Shown here: positions 32,901 through 43,448 of the stretch, in pieces
Numbering within the stretch: position 1 is the stretch's first letter
Layout of the letters: the number at the start of each line of letters is the position of its first letter
Assembly: GCF_902459465.1 (NCBI RefSeq)
Contig: NC_047068.1
Coordinates: 4,464,001-4,528,000 of the forward strand
Direction of reading: 5' to 3'
From: Asterias rubens
Taxonomy: Eukaryota; Echinodermata; Asteroidea; Forcipulatida; Asteriidae
DNA: 64,000 nt
Notes under the pieces: generated by a model
Told to the model about the DNA's origin: nothing
Seen by the model: only the letters and a program-made list of their open reading frames with translations
The model's database searches: none
Program-made: the position numbers and the translations under genes

Positions 32901-35705
32901 TGTTCATTTATCATTGTTTATACAGTAGCACTTAGATAATAGGTCTTTAGAAACACGATTCAACCATGTTAGCTTCAAGTGTGTGGATTAAGACACAATG
33001 GGGGGATTAGTTAGGATTATAGTAAACCACTATCGCTCCCTGTGCTACACGCTAAACACAATCCAATGCATTACATTGGACGGAAGAATACAGACCGACC
33101 GACCGACCTTGTGGGTTCATGGACGCATACCTTTGGAGGGCTTCAATGGGGGAAATCAGCTAGGAGTTGGGAAATTAAGATTGTTATCACCACTAATCTG
33201 ATATGTGTTTGACAAAGGTGTGAAAGCCATCGCACCTGAATCCATGTGGATTTATTTTAATGGAACACTAGGATAATGAGTGATATTATATTTAAAATAA
33301 TTAGAATTGTAAAAAGTTATCAGGTTTTCTTTTTTGAATGGGTAAAATCTACAAGGAATGACAGAGAACGCTTACTTTTTTGTGTAAATTTTCTTGCCAC
33401 TGGCTGCGCTGTGTGTGGGCACTAATATTTTGTGTAGATGTAAACAATTATTGAATCGGCAAATTTAAAAAGGCACATAAATATCACAATTATTCTTGAC
33501 TCAATCAAAACTGCTACAGTTTTCAGACATTTCCCTAAAAAGGAATCCTTATTTAATTGAATCTTTTCCAGGATTTGAATAAACATCAGTTGTACAACAC
33601 TTACTGTTGCCTACCCTATCCTTCAAGGGGGGTAAACAATAAACAGACTTAGGAAAGTTGAGATCATGCCTAAAATATCCTAGGAGGAGAAACACAGTCA
33701 ATATACATGATAGTTAAGGAAATGCCCAAATCATCCTAAGAGGAAAAACACAGTTAGCACGTCTTTATTATTCGTAGAATGGTTGAGGAAAATTAAAGAC
33801 CATCCTAGAAGAAAAAAAACACACAGTTAACATGTATGTTTTCTTCCTGTGATGGTTGAGGCATTTCCTTAACCATCCTATGATTAAAAACACATAGCAA
33901 CTTTATTTTCCTCCTATGATGGTTGAGGCATTTCCTAAACCATCCTAGGAATAGAAAATATGTTTACTAATTTTTTTATTCCTATGATGGTTAAGGAAAT
34001 GCCTCAACCATCATAGGAAGAAAAACATAAGTGAACATGTATTTTTTATTCCTAGGATGGTTAAGGAAATGCTTCAACCACCCTAGGAGGAAAAACATAA
34101 GTTAACATGTATTTTTTTATACCTAGGATAGTTAAGGAAATGCCTCAACCAGCCTATGAGGAAAACACAGTTGCCATGTATGTGTGTTTTTGTTTCCAGG
34201 ACAGTAAAGGATATGCATAAACTGCATGCACATGTATGCTACAAAAAGGACTTTGATGTTTTTTTAAATCCTAGTTTTCCTGAGCAAGTAATATTGGATT
34301 ATTATATTTAAACAGTGCAAGTAAATCTTAAGGTTTCAGGGCTGAAGTCTTTCTGACAGATTCAAATACTTTATAGAGCAATTACCTCTTTTCTCAAATC
34401 CTACATGACATTAGAGGGAGTCTTTTTCTCACAATGTGTTAGACCATCAACAGATCTCCATTGCTTATTACCAAGTAACTTGTTATGCTAGTATATTTAA
34501 ACTAACAGCTTCGTAAGCCTAGCTTCTGGAGTGTGGAGACATCGGTAAAAGAGTGTAGGGACACCGGTCAAAAGTATGGACAGCTGGGTTGTTGGGCAAA
34601 AAAAATGTTTAAACGGTCAAGCTGTCCAAGTCCATTGATTGTAGTTGTATTTTGTCGTCCACTTTGAGGCATTCTAGACATGCTCTCAAAGCCCCGTCCC
34701 CTCTTCACCACAGCATGACATGTCAAAGGGGATTGGACCGCAATGTCTTTCCTTAACAACACTCTGAATATGTTAAAGATTAGATGACTAGGTTATGTAC
34801 ATATCTTATAGATTGATCAGGGCCCAATTTCATGGCTCTGCTTACAGCCGAACTCTGCGCTTATGATAACCATTCTCCGCTTACTGTGCAAGCGCTGAAT
34901 TTCTACATTACAGCTGTAAGTGTCTCATAGACTTTCAGATTTTACAATGGAAGTGCCCTTAGCAAATTTAAAATGGCCTTGCCCTAAGATAAAACTCCAG
35001 GCCTGAAATATCCTCTTCTCCTATGTCACTTCACACCAACATGTTCAGACTGTGGCTATAAATGGAATTACTAACCCAGTGACAAGCACTTGTTGCTTGA
35101 GTCCTACAGCCCTCAGTCCTTTTGAATCCTTCATTTCGGCAATGGGGATATAGGATGTTTGCAATACGTGTCATTGACCGTCATCTTTGATGCAAAACAA
35201 TGGAAAGTGTAACGCGCTGTGCATTACTCTCAGCCAAAGGTAGATATTCATGGGTGCCCAGTTCATCAAATATAGCAACCGATGACGCCAATTGCAGTCC
35301 ATCTACAGAAGGATTTGGGACAGCAAGGGTTAACTTGGCCACCTTGCATTTAAGCTATATATTCTATTGGTGGGCATTTTTGTTTAGCTTAATATATATA
35401 CTTTTATAGATTTTTTAACATGTTAATAATCTTATGTAGGCAATTTTCATATGTGTGTAGCCAGAGGTATATTAAAGTCCCTCTGGCCACAGTTTTACAA
35501 AGTTTGTTTTTAGTACAAATTTTTTGAGAATGTATGTTGATTGTTTGCTGTTTTCATGACGAATAAATAGTAATAATAATAATTTCTTTTTACTTTTTAG
35601 TGTGGAGAGATGGGCCATTTTGCCAACAGGTGTCCCAAAGGGTACAACCAGGCATTCTTAAACAACACCAATAGTGACCAAAACCATCAACCCAACAGGC
35701 AGTAG
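26988..35705 (+). CDS. CPSF4: CPSF4 (CPSF30), mRNA cleavage and polyadenylation factor 30-kDa subunit
   Basis: RNA-binding subunit of the nuclear CPSF complex, which reads the AAUAAA signal during mRNA 3' end formation. Seven exons: 26988-27090, 28476-28679, 29031-29126, 30224-30317, 31526-31679, 32148-32276, 35601-35705; 885 bases, 294 aa. The start is the ATG of MQSIVANVEGLRFDLE, with A at -3, and matches the conserved N-terminus of the family. Five CCCH fingers follow: C41/C49/C55/H59, C68/C76/C82/H86, C96/C105/C110/H114, C124/C132/C138/H142 and C148/C156/C162/H166. Two CCHC zinc knuckles then follow, C185/C188/H193/C198 and C258/C261/H266/C271, joined by a Gln/Asn/Ser-rich linker. Human CPSF4 (about 269 aa) has one knuckle; the fly protein Clipper has two. 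All junctions are GT-AG and in frame. Confidence 0.95.
27360..28090. repeat. Inverted and tandem repeat cluster with GGCGCCACCACTTTTTCATT ends
   Basis: At least three units in CPSF4 intron 1 (about 27420-27525, 27535-27660, 27930-28090). Each starts TATGGCGCCACCACTTTTTC and contains ATGAAATAATATAGTATC and GATATCCCTTTTTGTAAAAA. The second and third close with the inverse GAAAAAGTGGTGGCGCCATA. This looks like a foldback or MITE element that has amplified in place. Confidence 0.65.
29250..29322. mobile_element. MITE family B remnant
   Basis: TTAAGCATTACTTTTCTGTG and GCTTACAAGCTTTTTGAAAT followed by TTAGCCC match the right part of the family, decayed. The rest of CPSF4 intron 3 (29323-30223) is AT-rich with no recognisable feature. 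Confidence 0.35.
30392..30525 (-). mobile_element. SINE-2 copy in reverse orientation
   Basis: CACCGATGTGTGTTCGCACG, ATACTCAGTACTTTCC, CATATTACTCGGGTGGGATT and CAATTCTAGAGCAGTGTCCT are the reverse of the copy at 14300-14450, including the tRNA-like part. Confidence 0.6.
30922..31145 (-). pseudogene. Decayed THAP-domain gene or transposase fragment
   Basis: The minus strand carries the pieces of a THAP zinc-binding DNA domain in order, but spread over all three frames. First comes CIAAGCSQTTKDGVSL (first ligand pair C-x4-C), then KWSGPTSF and ALCSKQLKPSCFE. There the C-x2-H pair has become C-S-K-Q, so the His ligand is lost. The closing AIPTIFPPGGK follows in the third frame. About ten residues between the first two blocks are missing. 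Copies of GTCAATCGAGGC lie in inverted orientation at 30618-30629 and 31255-31266 and could be element ends. It is antisense within CPSF4 intron 4. THAP domains occur in P-element-type transposases and in host genes derived from them. Confidence 0.6.
31296..31425. mobile_element. MITE family A right-end fragment
   Basis: GAGAAGACTGGTCTTTGACA and CCAATAGTGTTCAGTGCCTT follow a C homopolymer at 31299-31310. Only the right third remains. Confidence 0.5.
31755..31990. mobile_element. MITE family B variant
   Basis: GGGCCAGATTTCAAGGCTCT then GCTTACCGCCGAATTCTGCT and TTACTGTGCAAGCGCCGAAT. The same variant occurs at 34819-34960 and 37448-37800, marking a B subfamily. In CPSF4 intron 5. Confidence 0.45.
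32370..32608. repeat. 16-bp tandem repeat ATGAATTGTTGCCTTC
   Basis: About fifteen contiguous copies with few changes (CATG/TATG/CTTG variants) in CPSF4 intron 6. There are no unique spacers, so it is a minisatellite and not a CRISPR array. Confidence 0.9.
33640..34195. repeat. Tandem array of ~65-75 bp palindromic units
   Basis: Each unit contains CCTAGGATGGTTAAGGAAAT, then GCCTCAACCATCCTAGGA, i.e. a hairpin. A spacer of the type AAAAACACAGTTAACATGTA precedes the next unit. About eight units with increasing divergence at the left. In CPSF4 intron 6. Confidence 0.75.
34340..34500. mobile_element. MITE family A fragment
   Basis: TTAGAGGGAGTCTTTTTCTC, ACAATGTGTTAGACCATCAA and TTACCAAGTAACTTGTTATG correspond to the right half of family A. 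No terminal repeat is preserved. Confidence 0.4.
34819..34960. mobile_element. MITE family B variant fragment
   Basis: GGGCCCAATTTCATGGCTCT, GCTTACAGCCGAACTCTGCG and TTACTGTGCAAGCGCTGAAT. Same subfamily as 31755-31990. Confidence 0.5.
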
Positions 35706-35809
35706 GTTTCCGTGCAAGTGAGAAAATTCCTTCTTTAACATCTTTACTGACCAGCCAACCGTTGCACTCTCATTCTGACCCCAGATCTAGCAGCGTTAAC
35801 ACTCAGTGC

Positions 35810-36430
35810 TGGAGGGGGTCTGTTGAGGAATAGGTACATGGGTCACGAGGGTTGGACTCAAACGTTGCCCTTGTGTAGTCTCACCTTTGCCTGGGTGACT
35901 TGGTTTGGACTCGAACCTTGAACAGCATTATCTGGGCCCTTAGGCTACTCGGTGCTGGAGGGGTCTGTTGAACAATAGATACATCACTTGTGTTGGACCC
36001 GAATGTTGCTCTTGCGCAGGGGGTGACTTGGGTTGGACTCGACCCTTGCCCTTGTGCAGTGTTATCGAGGCCTGGACTCTGGTATTGACTTTGTGTAGTC
36101 TCATCTTTGCCTGGACGACTTGGGTTGGACACGAGCATCAAACTTGGGCAGCATCATCTAGACCCCTAGGTCTGGACTCCTGTATTGACATTGTGGAGTA
36201 TCATCTGCGTTGGCGACTTGGCTTGGACTCGAACTGTAAGCAGCGCCATCTTTGCCCTAGTGACTTCAGTTGGACTCGAACAATGGCCTTGTGCTGTCTC
36301 GTCTTTGCTTCATTGCCTGGATGACATGGCTTGGACTAGATCGTTGCTCTTGTGTAGTCCTATCTTTTCCCTGGTGCATAGGTTAGCCTTGTCTCATCTA
36401 GGCTTAGTCTCATCTCACCTCATGCTTGTC
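35810..36430. repeat. Degenerate ~55-60 bp tandem repeat downstream of the CPSF4 stop
   Basis: Recurring words GACTTGGGTTGGACTCGAAC, GTTGCCCTTGTGTAGTCTC and CTTTGCCTGG over about 600 bp, starting 105 bp after the CPSF4 stop. It probably lies in the 3' UTR or just beyond. The open frames it creates on both strands are repeat artefacts. Confidence 0.65.
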
Positions 36431-36469
36431 ATGAGGACATATCGACTTGAGAGGGCACTCCGTTAAAAA

Positions 36470-38090
36470 ATGGCAAGCTATTGTATTGACATGCCATTAT
36501 AACTCTACAGTGGTGTGATTTTGTTCACTTGTGTGCAGGTGAACTCCTGTGGAAAATTCAACCTGCACCCCTCCACTAGGCTGGTTGATGACAAAGCCAT
36601 GGGGAAAGTTTACTAATGAGGTATGGTGATCCTCCATAGATCAGGATAACAAATGAAGTAATTGAACTTTGAAACAATTTTGAGACTTGGGGCGTACTCG
36701 TCTGTTCTTAAAGGAGCAACAGTAGATTTTTTAAAGTTAAGTTTCACAACAGCTTTTTACTTTTATCAAACCACTCAGGATGCTACTTTTGTGCATCACG
36801 GTTATTTTAAGCTGGATAAAGTCATGCATTATAATTTGCTTATGCCTTTAATTTTGATTTTGCAAAAGTCCATATCACCAGAGCCCAATTTCATCGAGCT
36901 GCTTGAAGCAAAGTACATGTATTGCTTTACAATTGTCTGCTAAGCAGAAATGAGCAGACTAGTGTCAAAGTCAAAATTATATTAGGTGCGACTAGTCGAT
37001 TAGTAAATTTCACTAGACGCCCAGGCTTAGTAGAAGTCATGTAATGTTTGAAGGGGTTTGACAGACAGTGCTGCTTTTCCAAGTCGCCACTCCCTCTCTG
37101 TTAATGTATTTTTAACAGCCAAAACAAATCAATGATATTTAATTATTAATTATCAAGTTTGGTATAATATAGCAGAGTCTTTCTGGAAGGCTAAAAAATC
37201 TCCCTCTTTTCTGTTAGCTATCAACAAAGACTCTGCTAGGGTCAAAACGTCAGGACAGTAACTATTTTTTGCATTAATACCATAGATCCTTATGCTTGGT
37301 AAGAAGTTAGCAACTACTTGTTCTATTATCTCTGAATAGATAGACTACAGAATATGTTGATCTCTATTTTCATCTTTAGTTTGAACAAACTGTGGATATC
37401 ATTGTATCAATCCTATGTGACTTGCCTGTCAGCCTGTACGGCAAAATGAATCTGGCACGATTTCATTGCCCTGCTTACCACTGAATTCTGCGCTTGCAAT
37501 CACCATTCTTTGCTTACAGGGCAAGCGCCAAATCTGTGGTTGTGTAAGCAAAGCAGGCCTAGTAAGTAGTAGCATGGCAGGCCTGTAGGCTTCATTTTTT
37601 GAAAGGGCAAGGGCACTTTGCAACACATTTTTAACCTTGGAAAAGGGCACCCTATGAGGAAATTGTAAATGTCTACTGAGGCATTTCAATGGCACCAAAG
37701 CAATGACCAGGGGCATGGAGGCAACCGCCTTTGTTGTCTCTATAAAGGATCAGGTGTGGCATGGAGTACGCACAAGCTAAAATTCCTTATTAACCTGTAA
37801 AATACAGTTGACGTAAGCACAGAAGTACATGCCTCAATAATCCCCCATTCGTTGCTAAAGTGTAGAGCCATGTTATTGTGCCAAGGTTTAATTGCCATAC
37901 AGCTAAAATCGGAGCACAGGATTAACCGATAAACACAGGCACAAAAATAACTGCACACACATCATTTTAAAATTTTATAATTTAAGTTACTGTTTATTTT
38001 ATTGTAAGGTACAAAATTACCATACAGAGAGTTACACCTGAAATCCCATTAAGCTCATCATTTTTGTTTTACTACAGTTTACTTTTTGTT
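36470..38090. other. CPSF4-RPP21 intergenic: family B fragments, no gene seen
   Basis: Family B ends at 36881-37000 (GAGCCCAATTTCATCGAGC) and 37448-37800. Within the latter is a block (GGCAGGCCTG, GAAAGGGCAAGGGCACTTTG, AAGGGCACC) that recurs at 47928-48060 inside another family-B context. An exon-like stretch at 36539-36620 (TGTGCAG before it, GGTATG after it) ends in stop codons and has no homologue I can name. Confidence 0.4.
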
Positions 38091-38451
38091 TTAAAGGCAC
38101 TGTACACGTTTGGTAATTGTCAAAGACCAGTGTTCCCGTCATAAGCATAAAATAACAAGCCTGTGAAAATTTTGGCTCAATTGGTCATCAAAGTTGTGAG
38201 AAAAATATGAACGAAAAAACACCCTTGTTGAACGAATTTGTTTGCTTTCAGATAGGAATAAAAGACTCCTAGCTAGAAGTCTTTTAATATTTTAGTGGAA
38301 AATTACTTCTTACTCAAAAACTATGTTACTTCAGAGGGAGTCGTTTCCCACAATGTTTAATACTATAAACAGCTCTCCAATGCTCTTAACCAAGTCAGTT
38401 TTTAAGTGAATTTTTGTTTTGAGTAATTACCAAACGTGTACCTTCCCTTTA
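38091..38451. mobile_element. MITE family A subfamily copy, complete
   Basis: TTAAAGGCACTGTACACGTT at the left and AACGTGTACCTTCCCTTTAC at the right. The centre carries CTCCTAGCTAGAAGTCTTTT, as at 25500-25855. Both ends diverge from typical family A in the same way (GTACACGTTTGG), so the inverted repeats have co-evolved or were inherited together. Confidence 0.7.
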
Positions 38452-38454
38452 CAG

Positions 38455-39640
38455 AGTACTCTTTATTTAAGTAATGCAATATTGTTTGAGCAGGTTTGGA
38501 AAAAGAAAATTCATAATTTGTTTTCTTATTTTTACCCAAATGTTTTTGATTCACTTATGTTTTTTTCTGGGTTCAAAGTATTATACAGGATTGGTAAGAA
38601 AACAAAATATAATTCATTATCAGAACCATTTTGTCCAAAATATTTCTCTCTGAAATGAAGTCACATTCAAGAAACTGCATCTGAAAATCGCAGCTGAATT
38701 CAGTTGTTCAAAAAAAAGGTGTTTACGTGCTTAAAATTGTGCATGGTTTTTCACTCCTGTCTAACACAACGGATTTAGCCCAAATTTTCACGGACTTGTT
38801 ATTATGGTTGACCACACAAAACATGAACATACATGTAGCACCGTCTGAGGCTATTATTTTTCAGCTCTACCAATCCTGCAAAAAAGCTTTGATACTTTAA
38901 TTGTTTTTGATTTTTATGTTACAATCCTACATTACTTTTCACTTTTCCTTTTTCCCAACACATCTATTTTCTTTCAAAAAAGTACATTGACAATGCAAAG
39001 ACAAACAACAAAATTCAATGGAAGCAAATCTTCAACCTGACAGGCATAGATCTCTTAATAAACTTCATCCCCCATGATAGTAAATTAGGTGCATATTAAT
39101 GTAAATAAATTTTGTACATAAACGAAGGTTTTAATAAACCAGTTATGTAAAGTAGGATTTGTCCATGTGCTTTTATACAGTTATGTGTTGTTCAATTTGT
39201 TAGCACCAACTCCCTACCATCTTCTGCAATTCTTTGTGATAATTTGTATGATAGTTCTTTCAAATATCTTTTTTGATTCAGCCCATCTTTTGCAAAGGTT
39301 TTCATTAGAGCACATTCATTCCTTTCCATTACAGAAACCCCATTTAACCATTAACCTTTGAAAGAATTAACTATAAATAAATAGTCAACTTGCAGGCACA
39401 ACCATGTATTAAATCTGTTTTGGGGGAGTGTCGTGGTCTTGACATTTTGAATAGTAAATTCTGCTTGTCAAGAGAAACCTATGACAGTTTCATCAAATTA
39501 AACTTTGGACAAAACGCATCTTGTGTACCCCTAAGTGATACATTCCTAAGTCGTAAAAGTAATTAACTAGAGTTGCAAGTGCCAAAATGCCACATTTTGC
39601 CAACAAGAATAAATCCCCATTTCATTTATCATCATCTTTT
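38455..39640. other. AT-rich intergenic stretch with clustered poly(A) signals
   Basis: No coding signal. AATAAA occurs three times within about 82 bp (39057-39062, 39104-39109, 39133-39138) on the plus strand. This could mark a distal 3' end, perhaps of a long CPSF4 isoform, but the base composition makes chance occurrence easy. Confidence 0.25.
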
Positions 39641-39642
39641 AT

Positions 39643-39922
39643 TATAGACCTTTCTTTTGCATTGTCACAGCCAAAGCTTTTGCAAACCGGGGTTGGGAAA
39701 CTATTGACCCCAACTACCCCCCAAAAATGGCTAATTTTTGTTCGACAAATATTCGCAGTGTTGAATTTGTTAGAAACAAAGCAACCAATCATGGGCAGGT
39801 ATTTCAATAAGAAAATATTGAATTTGGGTAAAACATCTGTGACCAAGATTGAGTGTTCTACTAACATTCAGCCATCAACGCCAACCAGCTCAGTTTGTTT
39901 ATAAACACTGGAAAGGTCTATA
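39643..39922. mobile_element. Candidate 280-bp MITE
   Basis: TATAGACCTTTC at 39643-39654 and GAAAGGTCTATA at 39911-39922 form exact 12-bp terminal inverted repeats. The interior shows no conserved coding sequence. No second copy is seen in the window. Confidence 0.45.
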
Positions 39923-40155
39923 TTTCAAGTTGTTGGAGGACCTCCCCCAGCCTTGACTTGACCCATGACCAGACCTTGAACCGACCCAAGACCCTGATTG
40001 TAGAAGCTGACACGGTGTCTATCAGTCTCTGTGGGTAAGTCCAATTAAGGTATCACATCATCCAGTATAAAGTTATTCTCATCCAGGTACTTCCTGCTTG
40101 TCCTTTTCTGAGATTGGTTGAGCTGTAGGAAATAAAGACAAATTATCAGACCTTT

Positions 40156-40161
40156 TTTATT
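40156..40161 (-). terminator. Candidate poly(A) signal of RPP21
   Basis: TTTATT on the plus strand, i.e. AATAAA on the minus strand, about 337 bases past the RPP21 stop codon. Confidence 0.35.
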
Positions 40162-40497
40162 CTTTGGAAATATCAGCTATTGAGTTTCCTATTCATCTTG
40201 AAACTGGTATGTTATTCTAAGTTGTGCTTTGGTTTCTGTGCTTATGAGCCAAATTTTTAAGGGAAGTCGGGTTGGCTCAGTGGTTTCTGTCCATGCCTTT
40301 TATCCTTGTGGACTCCGATTCAAGGCGAACCGGAGCCTTGCATGTGTATTGGGTTGTTCAGTTCCTAGCCTGGGTTTTCCCTATAGGGTTTTTCCTTCTT
40401 CGTCTAAAACTGAAACTTCGTCATTGTTTTCTCTACAAGTTGGTGTGATGTTTTCATTAAGGAAGTTAAAGAAGTGTTATTTTTCATCTGTCCGTTA

Positions 40498-43110
40498 TTA
40501 AAATTGTTCGTGCAAAATGTGGCTTGAGTTACCTATGACTGGATTTTGGGTGCATTCTGGTCTGTCCACCCATAATTTGTAGTCTTTGTTGCTGACAAAG
40601 CGTTTCACTCCTCCACATTCTATGCATGTCACAACAAGGTGCTTCTGCCGTTTACCTGATGGTAAAAGAGAGCCAAAAAAGGGAATTAGTGAGGGAACTA
40701 ATTTTAAAGGGGTAAAACAAAATAACCAAGTAAGATAATCATTAAGATTGTGTGAAGGCAGATTACATTATAAGCTAAGGTCTTTCATCTTTTAAAAGTT
40801 AAACTGAACCCATTAAATTGCAATTAAATGCATTTCAAAAAGGTTCAAAATAAAAATGAAACATTCATTCAAGCCCTGTTTGGTTTAACACAACAAAAAA
40901 AATGTCCATCTTCTAAAACCTGACAATCAGCTTGATCTCCTTTCTTTTGCAGAAACTAAGTGTGGCTTAAACAAAGTTTTTTTTACATGTGCCAAAATGT
41001 GGTTGGTTTGTCCATTATCTTGAAAAAGATCTAAAATTACAAAATCGAAAGGAAGTTATTTTAATTTGTTATTCTCTGACCTCTACTTCTGACTTTTGAG
41101 GTCAAGCCAGGTATTAAGAGTAGATCACATCGCTTGCAGATGGTTCTCTTGATACCGGGGTGTCTGTAAATAAGAAAAGATTTCAAACTTTAAACACTCT
41201 AAGTCATATTTGAAGCTTTGCCTGGTGTGAGGGATAAGAAAACTTGCAGGTACTGGTACAACCATGTAGTAATTCTCTTTTGAAGGAGTGCTGGCTCTGA
41301 AAAGAGCTGGTTTAGTCTTGGCCATTTTCGAACAGAATAGAGAAAGCCTTCTAAAAACTTTCTTATAGTTGCATCCTCCTCCTCTGTCAAACTTCCCCAA
41401 CAAAAATTCTTTCCACTTCCAGAAATCATAATTTTGTTATCATTGGTAAGAGTTTACCGGTGGTTATAAAGCAGTTTGTTCAAAGGCCTAAAATAACTGA
41501 GTATTTTAATAAGGGGAAGTAAAACATCTGTTTACATTCTCAAGACGGATTTCTTGGCGACATTCTTCATGGTTGTGATGTAGAATCTTGCTAGGCTGGT
41601 GTTTTCTGGGTTCTGGAGTAGCATACAATGGGCAGCCTATGAAGAAAAAAAAGTAATAATAATAATTAAAATTACTGTCTAATTCAAACTAAGAAATTGT
41701 GTGCATTGTTACTTCTAAAAAACTTTAAGGCTTGTAAAAGCCTCATAGTTTCTAGAAGTACCATTTTGTTGTACTTATTTTTAGTAGAGGGTAGTAGAAC
41801 TAAAAACAAATACACAACAAAATGGTAGGCTATTTTATAAAGGTTCATTCCACTATCATTGAGGTGATAGTGGAACGAACCTCAAATTGAGTAGGTCAAA
41901 ACAATGTACATGTACTATGTAGGCCCCTAGTCATTATATTTATAAGTTGGACTCCCCCAATGCACTTCAGAGACAAGCATCCTACAGTGCAGTGCAAAGT
42001 GTAGAGATGCCTAGGGTTATAAATAGCAAGCGGTGTGACGGACGGGGGCGGCGGTAGGGAACAGCGCCACCACGCGGTAGTGGGATGTTACCATTAATGC
42101 TCCCACTCTGTGTGCTGGTCTGGCCCTGCCGTCCACCAAAATAGGTAAAATATTCCTTTTTATTTTTATAAAGTGATGCCTTCAATAACATCACTGAAAC
42201 AAACAAGGTCTTCATTTATTATTTGTATACATTTTAAGTGAGATCATAAATATAAATGTCATAATTTCCAGGTTTAGTTTGCTAAGTAATGGCCTCGTGA
42301 CTCCTCGTTAGATAACACTGCATTTATTTCGAGATAATTTAGTATATTAAATAACTAGTGCTCCGGAGTCCGTTTATCGTCCAGAGACGGACCCAGGTTC
42401 GTAAAATTCAGGTTTTAAGTGATGAGGTTTGATCTGGTAATACAGTAATGTACAGAGACAGCCATGTATGTTAAATAGAGCACCAATTCATGTACAGTAT
42501 GTCCTTTTCATAAGAATATGTGTACTATGGTTGTTATAATGAATCACACTGGCCATGTCATGCACAATTTATGGAGTTTAAGTAACTTTAGTGTGGAGAT
42601 TATCATTATGAAGTGTATTTGTACATGACATCTTTTAGTTTTGCCCTCAATGTAGATTACTTCATGTGTTGTCTATATTCATGCGGTAAACTTTCAATCA
42701 AGTTTAGCGAACTTGGCCTGTGCATGTATATAATGTATGTCACTTGTGCTAATTTATAATGATCACTTTTAATGTCTACATTGTACTTTGTTTTCTCCCT
42801 TTCTACTAATGTTGGTTACCATTAATGCTCCCACTCTGTGTGCTGGTCTGGCCCTGCCGTCTACCAAAATAGAGAATAAACCAATCTCGAGCTGCTAAAT
42901 AAATAATTACGCCTTTAATTATTTACTACTCGCCTCCACAAAAGCAATTTCTTTGTAAATACAAATTACGTTTATAGTTTAGGTAATGGATAAATCCTTC
43001 ATATTTCTTACTAAATTTCAAAACGTTTTGGGATTCCACGTTTTCTACGTCATTGAACTCACCTGATAGAGAAAATTGATTCTTTGCAATGAATCTTGAT
43101 TCGGATTCAT
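40498..43110 (-). CDS. RPP21: RPP21 (Rpr2/RPP21 family), RNase P/MRP protein subunit
   Basis: Nuclear subunit of RNase P, which removes tRNA 5' leaders. Four exons on the minus strand: 43110-43063, 41636-41536, 41163-41081, 40655-40498; 390 bases, 129 aa plus TAA. Human RPP21 is 154 aa. The start MNPNQDSLQRINFLYQ corresponds to the conserved N-terminal QRxNFLYQ; the ATG has A at -3, and an in-frame TAG lies just upstream. Next come AAHCMLLQNPENTSLARFY, PGIKRTICKRC and LLLIPGLTSKVR. Then VTCIECGGVKRF and LWVDRPE follow. The four zinc ligands of the rubredoxin-like ribbon are C59/C62 and C88/C91. All introns are GT-AG and every junction is in frame. The C-terminal tail is shorter than the human one. 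The gene is divergent from COX10. A minus-strand AATAAA lies at 40161-40156. Confidence 0.9.
41846..41888. repeat. Short hairpin element
   Basis: AGGTTCATTCCACTATCA, a short loop, then TGATAGTGGAACGAACCT. Related in layout to the hairpin at 1023-1109. In RPP21 intron 1. Confidence 0.55.
42085..42875. repeat. Duplicated ~60-bp block in RPP21 intron 1
   Basis: GTTACCATTAATGCTCCCAC and GTGTGCTGGTCTGGCCCTGC, then CGTC-ACCAAAATAG, occur at 42087-42146 and again at 42814-42872, nearly identical. These may be long direct repeats bounding an element of about 730 bp. Confidence 0.5.
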
Positions 43111-43448
43111 GGTTTCCAATTGAAACTTGAGCTAGTTTTTTACTAGCAGACGAATAATAGTGTTGTTGTTGTGCAATTTCTGTCCCGCTCCAAGATAAAC
43201 AGCGCCCTCTCATGTGCAAACGTGAATAATTAATAATGTTACAAAATATATTGCATTTTTGTGTGTAAAATGTTCAATAAAACCGTCGTTTGGGAAGAAA
43301 GGATACCCTTTTTATAACAAAAACAAATTTTAAACATTGAAATTAATATAACTTTCCGTCCAATGTAGTAATTTTAGAAAGAAAAGTTTGTTTCAAAAGT
43401 CAATACGTTTCGCCTCACCATCTTTCGTAACGATTGATGAATTGAAAG
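43111..43448. promoter_or_regulatory. Putative bidirectional promoter between RPP21 and COX10
   Basis: Only 338 bp separate the two divergent start codons, and both 5' UTRs must fit in it. It contains CCAAT at 43116-43120. There is no TATA box in a convincing position and no repeat element. The compactness contrasts with the repeat-filled surroundings. Shared promoter use is an inference from geometry. Confidence 0.55.

Noticed and set aside
36539..36620. Alternative last exon of CPSF4
   Set aside because: It is flanked by AG and GT but encodes no conserved sequence. CPSF4 already ends properly at 35705.
41125..41429. Minus-strand open frames of 92 and 76 codons
   Set aside because: They read through intron 2 and exon 3 of RPP21 in frames that do not give the conserved protein.
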